A DNA stretch of 64,000 nucleotides from CAYLRY01 sp964386535 (GTDB lineage: Bacteria > Chloroflexota > Dehalococcoidia > Dehalococcoidales > UBA3254). Both the position numbers and the translations under genes were made by a program. Location: NCBI GenBank assembly GCA_964386535.1, contig CAYLRY010000003.1, positions 49,873 through 113,872 on the forward strand, written 5' to 3'. This document shows positions 35,256 through 42,970 of the stretch, piece after piece. Under the pieces are notes generated by a model. The model was not told the DNA's origin. It ran no database searches and was given only the letters and a program-made list of their open reading frames with translations. Numbering within the stretch: position 1 is the first letter of the stretch; every line of letters begins with the position of its first letter.

Positions 35256-35926
35256 TTATTATCCCCTCAACCCTGTAAATTGCTTACCGGAAAATAAATA
35301 GGAATAGGCGGAAGTCAAATTATTAATATTGTACGCTATTAATTGATATTATTATGCTGTCCTTAAAAACATAGATACAATGCAGATATATACCTCAGGG
35401 TTTTAAATTTCGCCAACCTGCTACCGGATCTATCCATAAACGCCCTGGAGAAGTTTGACTCTTCTGGTGTCTTTGAAGCTACAATGGTTTATTCATATTA
35501 TTATAATCCATTATGATGGTCTCAATAGCATATCATCCCTCAAACCCACTGTCAACACCCTGGAAAATACCCAAATACCTTATCAGACAGCCTTGAAAGA
35601 ACTGAAATCAGTACACTATATCGATGAAAGTATGCAGGCTCATTTAGCCTCAATAGATGCTGAATTCAGGGAATCCAGATAAAAGGAAATCAGCCGGTTT
35701 CTCATGGTTGATTACAAAGTATGAAATGGCCAGGCAAAGGATATGCATTCTCGTTAATTAACTATTTTCCATCATAAACCACGACAGAGTTTAGATATTT
35801 TAAATGTTAGTTTTTATTATTAATGAAAAGTTCATTAATGCAGAAGGCATAAACCAGCTTGTTTATTAAATCCAATTCAGTCACCCGGAAATTAAATAAT
35901 ATCCTATTCCCTGGCTTTAATATGCT
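35256..35926. other. Intergenic stretch of about 0.7 kb
   Basis: AT-rich sequence between the divergent permease operon and the bzd-like operon. A 75-codon frame at 35455-35682 lacks a ribosome site and a recognisable motif, so I do not call it. I cannot point to a convincing promoter for the permease pair. Confidence 0.4.
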
Positions 35927-35942
35927 AACCAACCACAATCGA
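35927..35942 (+). promoter_or_regulatory. Shared 16-bp element upstream of the bzd-like operon promoter
   Basis: This is an exact copy of AACCAACCACAATCGA at 31365, here 24 bp before the -35 box. In addition CAATCG (35936-35941) is repeated inverted as CGATTG at 35984-35989, directly before the -10 box; this inverted copy is missing at the other promoter. Confidence 0.55.
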
Positions 35943-35966
35943 GTATATACAATAAGAATTACGCTA

Positions 35967-35995
35967 TTGACAGTCGATAACGCCGATTGTATATT
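35967..35995 (+). promoter_or_regulatory. Consensus sigma-70 promoter of the bzd-like operon
   Basis: TTGACA, a 17-bp spacer and TATATT. Transcription would start near 36002, giving a leader of about 170 nt before the first gene. Confidence 0.75.
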
Positions 35996-36174
35996 ATGAG
36001 ATATTACAGGTTGAAATTTCAAATCATTTTCCCTTTCAACGATATTCTATTCAACTTACGCTTACTACTCCACTCCTTTTTAAGTTTCAAACCTGTAGTA
36101 CCGGTATTTGCGCCAATTAGGAACCAGGCAGCTAAGATACTTCAAAATAAAGGCCACAAAAGGAGAGCCAAGCC

Positions 36175-37290
36175 ATGGAAAGATTTCGAAAAGTGCTGGA
36201 AAACCATCATCAATATGCCAGGAATTGGAAAGCCAGGACCGGAGGTAAAGTTATTGGCTACCTTTGTCCCTACACAGCGGAGGAGGTGGCCTATGCAGCA
36301 GGAGTACTGCCGGTCCGCCTGCTGAGCGAAAATGAACCTGATGAAATCACCGACCGCTACTTTTACGGCAACTGCAATTGCACCCGTGACATCCTCAACC
36401 AGATTCTAAAAGGCAGATACGACTACCTTGACGGAGCGGTACATTTCAACGGCTGCGAATGGCAGGAAAGGACTTTTGAAAGCTGGAAATATCATCAGCC
36501 TCTTCCATATATGCATTATGTGTATACCACTAATTATGTTGAAGGCATCCGGGCAAAGAACTTGATGCGGTCGGAACTGGAAGCTTTCAAAAAGTCGCTG
36601 GAGGAATGGACCGGGAAAATTATCACTAACCAGGCGCTTGACAGAGCTATTGATATTTACAACACCAATCGACGGCTTATGCGGCAAATATATGAGTTGC
36701 GACGGTTGGATAATCCCCCGGTCTCCGGTGCAGAAGCCATGGAAATGGTGCTGGCCAGCCAGATAATGGATAAAGAAGAACACAACCAACTGCTTACCGG
36801 GGTACTCAGGGAACTTCCGGAGCGCAAGGGTATTAAAAATGTTGGTGTACGGCTGATGCTGCGGGGCAGCCCTACTCATAATACCAGGATGGAAAGACTG
36901 ATAGAGTCGCTAGGTGCGACTATAGTGATCGATGAACTGTGTACGGGCTCTGCCTACTTCTGGAATGAGGTTATCCCCCAGGAAGACCGCCTCATGGCTA
37001 TAGCCCTGCGTTACCTGGATAAGCCCCCTTGTCCTGAAAAAGAAATCAGGTACGCCTCCCGTCCTGCCCATGTCCTCCAATTGATCGAGCGTTACAATGT
37101 GCAGGGAGTGGTAATTGACAAGCAGGTCTATTGCGACCCTCATGGCAGCGATAACCACCGCATCTGGGCCACTCTCCGTGAACGGTATATTCCTTTCCAT
37201 TATATCGAACGCGATACCACTCTGCCGGCTGGAGAAATGGAAGCACGGATAGAGGCTTTCATAGACATGTTAAAACCCGAATTGGTGTAG
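36175..37290 (+). CDS. bzdN: Class I benzoyl-CoA reductase / 2-hydroxyacyl-CoA dehydratase-like subunit, BzdN type
   Basis: The 371-residue protein belongs to the HgdB/BcrBC family. The N-terminus has GGKVIGYLCPYTAEEVAYAAGVLPVRLL with the first conserved Cys. GNCNCTRDILNQILKGRYDYLDGAVHFNGCEW supplies further Cys residues, and DELCTGSAYFWNEV and VIDKQVYCDPHG lie near the C-terminus. Size and motifs fit the N (or C) subunit that forms the substrate-binding half with the O subunit. Class I enzymes use ATP to reduce the aromatic ring of benzoyl-CoA to a dienoyl-CoA. It is first of four genes in the order N-O-P-Q. A dehydratase acting on another acyl-CoA is the main alternative, but the four-subunit set favours ring reduction. 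Confidence 0.8.
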   Translation: MERFRKVLENHHQYARNWKARTGGKVIGYLCPYTAEEVAYAAGVLPVRLLSENEPDEITDRYFYGNCNCTRDILNQILKGRYDYLDGAVHFNGCEWQERTFESWKYHQPLPYMHYVYTTNYVEGIRAKNLMRSELEAFKKSLEEWTGKIITNQALDRAIDIYNTNRRLMRQIYELRRLDNPPVSGAEAMEMVLASQIMDKEEHNQLLTGVLRELPERKGIKNVGVRLMLRGSPTHNTRMERLIESLGATIVIDELCTGSAYFWNEVIPQEDRLMAIALRYLDKPPCPEKEIRYASRPAHVLQLIERYNVQGVVIDKQVYCDPHGSDNHRIWATLRERYIPFHYIERDTTLPAGEMEARIEAFIDMLKPELV

Positions 37291-37340
37291 ATTTTTAAAA
37301 ACAGAACTTGTTATGTTATTGTCCCAACAGGAGTAATAAG

Positions 37341-38654
37341 ATGAGCGGTAATCAAAGAACTACCAAGTATGAAACCAGGCCCCTGGAATGCTGGGCTAAA
37401 GCCAAAGAGCTCAGGCGGAATTTTGAGAAAGACATAGGTGATACTGTAAACAAAAAAGAGGAGATTTTTGTATATGGCGGACACCTAGGCTTTGTACCCG
37501 GTTTTGACAACATGCGCACTGCCGTTCCATCCCCGCAGGGGATGATGTGCGAATGGGCTACGCCCAGATACGCTCTAGAGTGCCGGGCTAAAGCTGAAAT
37601 GATGGGACACGGCCGTGAAATCTGCGGCTATCATCTGAACGTTTTCGGCGAGATTTATTTTAACCGCCATTATCTGGGAGGGCCGACCCCCAAGCCATTA
37701 TTGATTTCGCCTGCGCCGGCAGTATGCGACCACCACCAGTATCCGTACAAGACTATTGCTAACTATTTCAAATGCGCCTACGTGCAGGCCTCTTGCCCGA
37801 GATATGTGGGTCCTATTGACCCTGCCAGAGAAAAAGCCATGCGCGAAACCGTTATCCAGGAAAGGCTGGATATCCTGGAACAGGTAAAACATGTTCTAGG
37901 AAGAAAATTCAATGAAGAGAACTATGTTGAAAGCGTCAAGCGCGGCTATCGCGTTCAGGCCTTAAGGGATCAGGCAGGCATGCAGCAGATGAACATTCCC
38001 GCGCCTTTAAGCTGTAAGGACATGTACTCCTTTATGACGCTTGGCGGGATGCAGGCCACTGACCCGGAAGAAACTCTGGCTTTCTGGAGAATGCTTAACG
38101 ATGAACTTGAGTGGAGGGTAAAAAATAAAATTGCGGCCGTGGGCAACGAAAGGTACCGCTGGGTGGAGGAGCATCCACCGCCATGGCGTTTCTTAAGATA
38201 TTACCGCTATATGGAAAAATATGGCGCTGTGTGCGTCGGCACGGTTTACGCGGGTCTGCCCAAGCTGAAACAGCAACCTGATGGCACCTGGGTCCGCAAA
38301 AAGAATCCCCTGGAACTGGGGGTACCGATGAATACGGTGGAAGAATGCATCCGGGCTGATGTAGAGTCGCAGGAATTCGGAAATTTTGATGATAGACAAA
38401 TGGGCCTGGGAGGCACGCTGGATATTGCCAAAGCCTATAAAGCAGACGGGGCATTCCTATCGCTCTGGCGCAGTGCAGTAGGCTGTGCTCAGGCCAGGCG
38501 TGAAAACGGGCTGCTGTTGGAAAAAGAAGGAATAAAGGTACTGTACTATGAAGGCTCACAACCGGGCAATCAAATTGACCTGGATGAAATGCATATGCTT
38601 GACCAACTGGATGTCTTTATGGAGACCCAGGGATTAAGAAAGCTGGAAGATTAA
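37341..38654 (+). CDS. bzdO: Class I benzoyl-CoA reductase-like subunit, BzdO type
   Basis: I use ATG 37341 (MSGNQRTTKYETRPLECW), which has ACAGGAG upstream, giving 437 residues, the size of BzdO/BcrB. Conserved Cys positions appear in GMMCEWATPRYALECRAKAE, LISPAPAVCDHHQYPYKTIANYF and YVQASCPRYVG. Further motifs are PPPWRFLRYYRYMEKYGAVCVGTVYAG and WRSAVGCAQARRENGLLLEKEGI. This subunit pairs with the N subunit to hold the [4Fe-4S] cluster and bind the acyl-CoA. It lies 50 bp after the N gene and ten bases before the P gene. The full set without insertions argues for a working complex. Confidence 0.82.
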   Translation: MSGNQRTTKYETRPLECWAKAKELRRNFEKDIGDTVNKKEEIFVYGGHLGFVPGFDNMRTAVPSPQGMMCEWATPRYALECRAKAEMMGHGREICGYHLNVFGEIYFNRHYLGGPTPKPLLISPAPAVCDHHQYPYKTIANYFKCAYVQASCPRYVGPIDPAREKAMRETVIQERLDILEQVKHVLGRKFNEENYVESVKRGYRVQALRDQAGMQQMNIPAPLSCKDMYSFMTLGGMQATDPEETLAFWRMLNDELEWRVKNKIAAVGNERYRWVEEHPPPWRFLRYYRYMEKYGAVCVGTVYAGLPKLKQQPDGTWVRKKNPLELGVPMNTVEECIRADVESQEFGNFDDRQMGLGGTLDIAKAYKADGAFLSLWRSAVGCAQARRENGLLLEKEGIKVLYYEGSQPGNQIDLDEMHMLDQLDVFMETQGLRKLED

Positions 38655-38664
38655 GGAGAATAAT

Positions 38665-39435
38665 ATGATCACAGCCGGCATTGATGTAGGCATTGAAAAT
38701 ACCAGGGTAGTGATCCTTAAGGACAGCCAGGTTCTGGCCCGCAAACAGGCGCCCTCAGGCGGTGCGGGACGGGCTGCAACAGTCGAACAGGTCTGGCAAG
38801 AGGCGCTGAAAGAAGCCGGAATTCAGGCCTCTGATGTCAGCCAGGTCATCGCCACCGGGCAGGGAAAGTACGATGTTAAGTTTGCCAGCTACTCTATTGT
38901 AGAGCCTCTGGCTGATGCCAGGGCAGCCGCCTGGTTATACCCTTCGGCCAGGTCGGTTGTTGATATCGGATGCGACCAGGCACGAGCCATGAATTTTGAG
39001 TCCGGTGGTAAAATCACCGGTACCGTCTTAAATCAGAAATGCGCCGCCGGCATCGGTATGTATCTTACCTCACTGGCCCGTATGCTGGGAATGACGCTGG
39101 AGGAGATGAGCCTGATATCAGGTAAACCACCGGATAAATTGACTATCAACGAACGCTGCTGCTGCTTTGCCGAAATAGATACCCATTCCCTGCTCCTGAA
39201 TGACACTCCCAGGAAAGACGTTATTCAGGCCACGTTTGAGGCTGCTGCCTCCAGGATCAACTCTATGCTGAACGAGAAAATTACACTCGAGAAAGACGTA
39301 GTGCTGGTCGGCGGCGTAGCCAGGAACAACGGGGTGGTAGAAGCTTTGAAAAGACATTCCGGTATCAATTTTTTAATTCCGGAACAACCGGAGTTTACCG
39401 GCGCCCTGGGTGCAGCCATCATTGCTGCTGGTTAA
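38665..39435 (+). CDS. bzdP: Benzoyl-CoA reductase-like ATPase/activator subunit, BzdP type
   Basis: The 256-residue ASKHA-fold protein is of the CoA-enzyme-activator family. Phosphate loop 1 reads AGIDVGIENTRVVIL, followed by ATGQGKYDVKFA, VDIGCDQARAMNF, NQKCAAGIGMYL (a cluster Cys), a CCCFAE segment with the second, and VLVGGVARNNGVVEAL (loop with adenosine contacts). Two such subunits bridge one [4Fe-4S] cluster and couple ATP hydrolysis to electron transfer onto the N-O core. The length matches the P subunit rather than the roughly 430-residue A subunit of Bcr-type enzymes. AAGGAGAA precedes the ATG. Confidence 0.8.
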   Translation: MITAGIDVGIENTRVVILKDSQVLARKQAPSGGAGRAATVEQVWQEALKEAGIQASDVSQVIATGQGKYDVKFASYSIVEPLADARAAAWLYPSARSVVDIGCDQARAMNFESGGKITGTVLNQKCAAGIGMYLTSLARMLGMTLEEMSLISGKPPDKLTINERCCCFAEIDTHSLLLNDTPRKDVIQATFEAAASRINSMLNEKITLEKDVVLVGGVARNNGVVEALKRHSGINFLIPEQPEFTGALGAAIIAAG

Positions 39436-39506
39436 AACCCGGAAATCATATTATGTTAAAAAGAACCCCTCTATAACTGAATCTGCAAATGAATGAGGTG
39501 GATGAA

Positions 39507-40373
39507 ATGACTGGACAATATGGAAAATGGCCTGAGACCAGATGGACATCGGCGCATATCGACCCTGAAAAAGCTAAAACCATCGTAGCCGGAGTGGATG
39601 TAGGCGTCGTCAGCACTCAGGCAGTTGTTATGTGCGACGATCAGCTTTATTCATATGCCAACTTGAGAACCTGGCCGGACGGCTTTGGCGATAGCGCTGT
39701 GAAAGCTATGGAGCAGGCTCTACAGAATACCGGTTTGAAATCAAAAGATGTCCGCTATACCGTGGCAACCGGTTACGGGAAGAAAAAGGCTAAATTCGCT
39801 CAAAAGACTGTAAACGAAGTCGCTTGCCACGGCCTGGGCGCCCGCTATATGTATGGGAACACCGTCAGGACTGTTCTGGATATGGGCGGCGAGACCTGCA
39901 AGGCGATCAGGCTTAATGAGTGGGGTAAAGTTTTTGATTTCGCAGTTAATGACAAATGCTCCACCGGCTTTGGAGAAGCCATAGAAAATTTTGCAGAGCT
40001 CGCCCAGGTACCCATACAGGAAATGGGTGAAAGGTCACTTACCGTTAAAGAGGAACCAGAGCTGCCAGTAAGCACCACCTGTCGCATCTTTGCTAACACA
40101 GAAGCCATTGGATTGCTGCGCGGCGGTATACAGGAAAACGAGATGTTAGCTACCTACTTATTTACTATTGCCTGGCGGCTTTTTACTCTGGCCGGGCAGA
40201 TAAACCCGAAAGAAGGCCTGGCTCTGACCGGCGGGCTGGCCAAGAATCAGGGAGTGGTCAAACGACTGGAGACAGCGCTGAAGATGAAGGCGCTGTCTAC
40301 CACCTATGACCCTCAACTGGCCGGGGCTATCGGTGCCGCTGTCTTTGCCGGAATGCTGGCGAAAAAAGAATAG
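39507..40373 (+). CDS. bzdQ: Benzoyl-CoA reductase-like ATPase/activator subunit, BzdQ type
   Basis: ATG 39507 is preferred because GAGGTGG lies upstream; an ATG at 39489 has no ribosome site. The 288-residue product begins TGQYGKWPETRWTSAHIDPEKAKTIVAGVDVGVVSTQAVVM, an N-terminal extension before the ASKHA fold that fits the Q subunit. It has ATGYGKKKAKFA, VLDMGGETCKAIRL, NDKCSTGFGEAIENFA (cluster Cys), STTCRIFANTEAI (second cluster Cys) and ALTGGLAKNQGVVKRL. It should pair with the P subunit to form the ATP-driven electron activator. It ends the operon, two bases before the stop of a convergent gene. Confidence 0.8.
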   Translation: MTGQYGKWPETRWTSAHIDPEKAKTIVAGVDVGVVSTQAVVMCDDQLYSYANLRTWPDGFGDSAVKAMEQALQNTGLKSKDVRYTVATGYGKKKAKFAQKTVNEVACHGLGARYMYGNTVRTVLDMGGETCKAIRLNEWGKVFDFAVNDKCSTGFGEAIENFAELAQVPIQEMGERSLTVKEEPELPVSTTCRIFANTEAIGLLRGGIQENEMLATYLFTIAWRLFTLAGQINPKEGLALTGGLAKNQGVVKRLETALKMKALSTTYDPQLAGAIGAAVFAGMLAKKE

Positions 40374-40375
40374 TA

Positions 40376-41692
40376 TTACCGGTCTTCCAGTAGCTCAAAA
40401 AAGCGTACTATATTTTCACGCATCTCATCGGCAGAGACCACGGTGGGGTCGGTAATATCACACGGTAGGTCGAGCACGGGAATTCCAGCCTCCATTAAAG
40501 CATCCCGCACCAGGCGACTGGCTCCCCCAAATGAACCACATCCAATATGGGCAAAATTAATTGCTCCATCCACCTTATATTCGTTGACATACAGCTTGAG
40601 ATTATCCAGCATGGCTTGATCAATAGGTCCGCAAATGCCCATCAAAGGGTTCATAAAGCTCTTTTTTGCCAAACTGAACAACGCCTCTGAAGCCTCCAGA
40701 ATGCCTGGTTGCCAGTCCAGAAAAAAGGGATTGACCACCTCTATTGCTGCATATTCCTGGAATATATCCTTCAGAGTACCAATATAATACAGGGGTGGGA
40801 GGTTCAAGTTAATCAGGCGGAACCTCTCAAATGGCTCTTTTCCCGTAGCCCGGTGTATTTTAGTAACCAGTTCATTACGAAGATTTTTAAGATAAATGGT
40901 GGCGTCAGCCTGACCACCTAATAGAAGATTGATCATAAACACCCGGATAAAGGTAAACGAAGTGAAAGGTGAGGGGACATTTTTCCTTAGCTTGGATATT
41001 TCCCGGCACAGTTCAATTTGCTCGTTGGACCGGGTTATTGCTTGCGACAAACGGTGATAGTCCATCTTGTGCCCGGACTGTTCTTCTAAAAAGGATATCA
41101 ATTTCTTATATTCTTCTACCAGATATTCTTTTTCTCCGGGATCACCATTATAGGGATGGTCCAAGAAGAAAGCAGGACAATCATTTATCTTGGCTAAAAG
41201 AGCGCCGCTTTTAGCGCCATTCTCACAGGGTATATTGGTCCACAGCACAGCATCAGGCCGCGGGAGTAATCCTCTGGTAAAAGCTCCAGTCATCAGCCGG
41301 TGAACAGAACAAATTTCCGTGGCCAGCCCGGCTTCACTGGCTGCTGTGAGTAATTGAGAAGTATCTCCTGTGAGCATGGCTAATAGCCATCCGGTAGCCT
41401 CAAGCTGGAAGGGCACGATATCCATTGCATAAAATATTTCCACCGGACAGCCCAGAGAATAGGCAGCAACAAAACGATTTTTCTTACTGGCTCTCAACAC
41501 TTTGGCATAATAGTCCACCGCCAGGCTCAGATAAAGTCTATCACTTCTTGGGACTTTAGGATTAAGTAAATTTATCTTCGCCGCCAGGCGGTAAGCTCGA
41601 AAAAGCGCTTCTACTTTACCTAAACCACTGGTTTCGGTTGCGGAGTTCTTAATTATCGCTTCAGATACTATTTTAGAAAGATCAATCTTCAA
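40376..41692 (-). CDS. 2-hydroxyacyl-CoA dehydratase family protein (HgdB/D-like)
   Basis: The 438-residue protein belongs to the same superfamily as the bzdN/bzdO-like products but is a distinct branch. It has AAYSLGCPVEIFYAMDIVPFQLEATGW, ATEICSVHRLMTGAF, LWTNIPCENGAKSGALLAKINDCPAFFLDHPY, and a late INFAHIGCGSFGGASRLVRDALMEAGIPVLDLPCDITDP. Cys residues in the usual cluster positions are retained. No partner subunit lies next to it on its own strand, so it may act alone, pair with a remote partner, or use the bzd-like activators. It converges on bzdQ with a two-base gap, leaving no room for separate terminators. Confidence 0.82.
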   Translation of the reverse strand: MKIDLSKIVSEAIIKNSATETSGLGKVEALFRAYRLAAKINLLNPKVPRSDRLYLSLAVDYYAKVLRASKKNRFVAAYSLGCPVEIFYAMDIVPFQLEATGWLLAMLTGDTSQLLTAASEAGLATEICSVHRLMTGAFTRGLLPRPDAVLWTNIPCENGAKSGALLAKINDCPAFFLDHPYNGDPGEKEYLVEEYKKLISFLEEQSGHKMDYHRLSQAITRSNEQIELCREISKLRKNVPSPFTSFTFIRVFMINLLLGGQADATIYLKNLRNELVTKIHRATGKEPFERFRLINLNLPPLYYIGTLKDIFQEYAAIEVVNPFFLDWQPGILEASEALFSLAKKSFMNPLMGICGPIDQAMLDNLKLYVNEYKVDGAINFAHIGCGSFGGASRLVRDALMEAGIPVLDLPCDITDPTVVSADEMRENIVRFFELLEDR

Positions 41693-41769
41693 AGAATGTG
41701 CTTAATCTTCATCTGTTAATTGTTGTGAAACAGGCCAGACGCGTTTGTCCGGCTAGTTGATTAACCTGA

Positions 41770-42855
41770 TTATTTTACCAGACCGCATTTGCACATTACG
41801 CCCACCTGGGCAGCTTCGGGCACCGGGCTGCGGACATATTCCACAGGCCTTACCAGTTCATAATACATGGCTCTCTGCTTACACCCTACTATGCAAACAC
41901 CGCAGCCCATGCATTTTTCGGCAATGATGGAGGCCTTCAGTTTCTTTGAACCAGCCACCTTCTTCATCTCAATGGCCTCAAACGGACATCTCTCCAGGCA
42001 GTCCTGGCAGCCGATACATTCTTCTTCTCTGACGGCAGCCTGGTAGCGGCTGCGTCCCAGCAGGTCAAAACGGTTAGCTTTTTTCAGCGAAAAGAGGATT
42101 TCACAGCTACAGGTACAGCAGAAGCAAGCCCCGGTGTTAACCAGGCCGGCCTCTTCATTCCTGCGCACTACATCCAGGGCTTCATTCAGTGAGATTTCCC
42201 GGATGCCGGTCCTGCCGGGCTGGCCAAGCAGATTGACTGCGCCGTGTCCCTGCAAAGGAGCAAAACAGGCTTCTACCGGATGATCGCACCTGGCCCAGTT
42301 TTTACGGCAACCGCAGCGGCCGACGATTATTCGCTTTGTTTTCTGGAGCTTCAATCTGAAGTTTTCCTCGGGTAAAATATCCTCTGGTTTGATATTGGGG
42401 CTGAGGTCGAGGGCGATCAAAGACGGCCAGACCCGGAATACCGGCCTGCCGGTAACCTGTTGCCTTTTAATATATCCCTGAACGATAAGATCGCTCCATT
42501 CATTGAAAAAGAAGTCGCCCCACGCCTTCTTGATCTTCTCCGGAGTCGGCTCCAGCCCAACCCCTCCTACAGTATGGTGATGAAAGGCAGTGATGTTTGA
42601 GTGAAAGCAGTACTGGGTCTGACCTTTTTTAATGACATCCCGGGCGGTAAGGTTCTCCAGTATGGAAAAAACCTGCTTCTCATCTGCGCCCATCCGGATG
42701 GCTACCTCCTGGCAGGTAATGGGGTCGAACAGCTCTTTAACCACCTCCCCTTCCTCCGGGGAAAAATAGGCTTCCAGTATGTTGATCACCCGCCTGGTTG
42801 GCGGAACACCCAGTTTTTGCGCTATTTCGGAATAAACCTCATTTCCTGCTGCCAT
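41770..42855 (-). CDS. Winged-helix and [4Fe-4S] ferredoxin-domain protein
   Basis: The start at ATG 42855 is chosen for AAGGAG seven bases upstream, giving 361 residues. Residues 1-90 look like a winged-helix domain (PITCQEVAIRMGADEKQVFSILENLTARDVIKK). The middle has a Cys-rich region (GRCGCRKNWARCDHPVEACF and GACFCCTCSCEIL). The end has a two-cluster ferredoxin, CIGCQDCLERCPFEAI and CMGCGVCIVGCKQRAM. Proteins of this layout occur near ring-reducing and dehydratase genes in anaerobes and could donate electrons to their activators. Redox-sensing regulation is also possible given the winged helix. Both uses are inference. Confidence 0.78.
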   Translation of the reverse strand: MAAGNEVYSEIAQKLGVPPTRRVINILEAYFSPEEGEVVKELFDPITCQEVAIRMGADEKQVFSILENLTARDVIKKGQTQYCFHSNITAFHHHTVGGVGLEPTPEKIKKAWGDFFFNEWSDLIVQGYIKRQQVTGRPVFRVWPSLIALDLSPNIKPEDILPEENFRLKLQKTKRIIVGRCGCRKNWARCDHPVEACFAPLQGHGAVNLLGQPGRTGIREISLNEALDVVRRNEEAGLVNTGACFCCTCSCEILFSLKKANRFDLLGRSRYQAAVREEECIGCQDCLERCPFEAIEMKKVAGSKKLKASIIAEKCMGCGVCIVGCKQRAMYYELVRPVEYVRSPVPEAAQVGVMCKCGLVK

Positions 42856-42970
42856 CCTTTTTCTCCTTATATTCATTTCTCATCAAAATTTAATTGGCAA
42901 TCTGACAATCAATCCCTATCATATATGGGGCGTTTATTTATGTCAATGAACTCTGGCTGACCTCTAAGGC

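Noticed and set aside
35455..35682. 75-codon frame in the gap before the bzd-like operon
   Set aside because: No ribosome site, no homology signal, and low-complexity hydrophobic start.
38665..40373. Assigning the two ATPase subunits to the BcrA/BcrD type
   Set aside because: BcrA-type subunits are about 430 residues; both proteins here are under 300, and gene order matches N-O-P-Q of the Bzd type.
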